64,000 nt of DNA, from assembly GCF_014529705.1 (NCBI RefSeq), contig NZ_JAANIH010000048.1, forward strand, positions 1 to 64,000. The letters are read 5' to 3'. This document shows positions 62,687-64,000 of this stretch, piece after piece (positions within the stretch are counted from its first letter, which is position 1; each line of letters opens with the position of its first letter). The notes beneath the pieces are model-generated. The model ran no database searches. It saw only the letters and a program-made list of their open reading frames with translations, and was not told the DNA's origin. A program made the position numbers and the translations under genes. This DNA comes from Bradyrhizobium campsiandrae (GTDB taxonomy: Bacteria; Pseudomonadota; Alphaproteobacteria; Rhizobiales; Xanthobacteraceae).

Positions 62687-64000
<1,314 letters not shown>

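Overview
The window reads as a stretch of chromosome from a Bradyrhizobium-like alphaproteobacterium (Hyphomicrobiales). The base composition is strongly GC-rich with GC3-heavy codons. The gene families fit that group: GapR (DUF2312), a split pntAA/pntAB/pntB transhydrogenase, a tiny aa3-type cytochrome oxidase subunit IV, DUF1244, DUF1036, DUF882 and DUF465 proteins, and scoAB. Intergenic gaps carry several palindromic repeat families of the sort scattered through Bradyrhizobium and Rhodopseudomonas genomes. I see no rRNA, tRNA, CRISPR array, insertion sequence or phage gene. About 63 protein genes are supported, and those at both edges are cut (a chemoreceptor at the left, ftsH at the right).

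Layout. 1-7.1 kb: a partial chemoreceptor, then a likely operon of a CtBP-like 2-hydroxyacid dehydrogenase, a Tat-exported solute-binding protein, two sugar-type ABC permeases and a secreted phytase-like esterase. 7.3-12.7 kb: a MuiA-like DUF4139 protein, a FixJ-like regulator whose receiver has Glu in place of the phospho-acceptor Asp, an AraC regulator, and hemN with a FixK2-type box. 12.8-16.8 kb: a small membrane protein, scoAB and an AsmA-family protein. 17-23.7 kb: a second sugar-type ABC system, then a polyamine-type potABC operon on the other strand. 23.8-31.2 kb: a toxin-antitoxin pair, glpD, a PAS/GGDEF/EAL protein, an LhgO-like oxidase and a run of very small proteins. 31.2-38.4 kb: a diguanylate cyclase, purEK, aqpZ, rpsU, a TPR lipoprotein, a low-complexity membrane protein, a cupin and a Ca2+/H+ antiporter. 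38.4-46.2 kb: a hydrolase, pntB-pntAB-pntAA, the cytochrome oxidase subunit IV, an M3 oligopeptidase and an orphan NtrC-type regulator. 46.5-53.8 kb: an L,D-transpeptidase, a DUF882 protein, gapR, DUF1244, DUF1036 and pyk. 53.9-64 kb: a TetR regulator, PAP2, a GT87 mannosyltransferase-like protein, a Flp pilin, two tandem polytopic proteins that look like GT-C glycosyltransferases, hydrolases, DUF3052 and ftsH.

How the parts fit. The themes are nutrient uptake (three ABC systems, none complete in the window), oxygen-responsive functions (FixK/FNR-type boxes at the chemoreceptor and hemN) and envelope building (AsmA, L,D-transpeptidase, DUF882, PAP2 and the GT-C-like proteins). The most unusual features are the tandem translationally coupled GT-C-like pair, the Glu-for-Asp pseudo-receiver, the two sugar ABC operons that each carry a different palindromic repeat between the binding-protein gene and the first permease gene, and a tandem-repeat N-terminal extension on the M3 peptidase.
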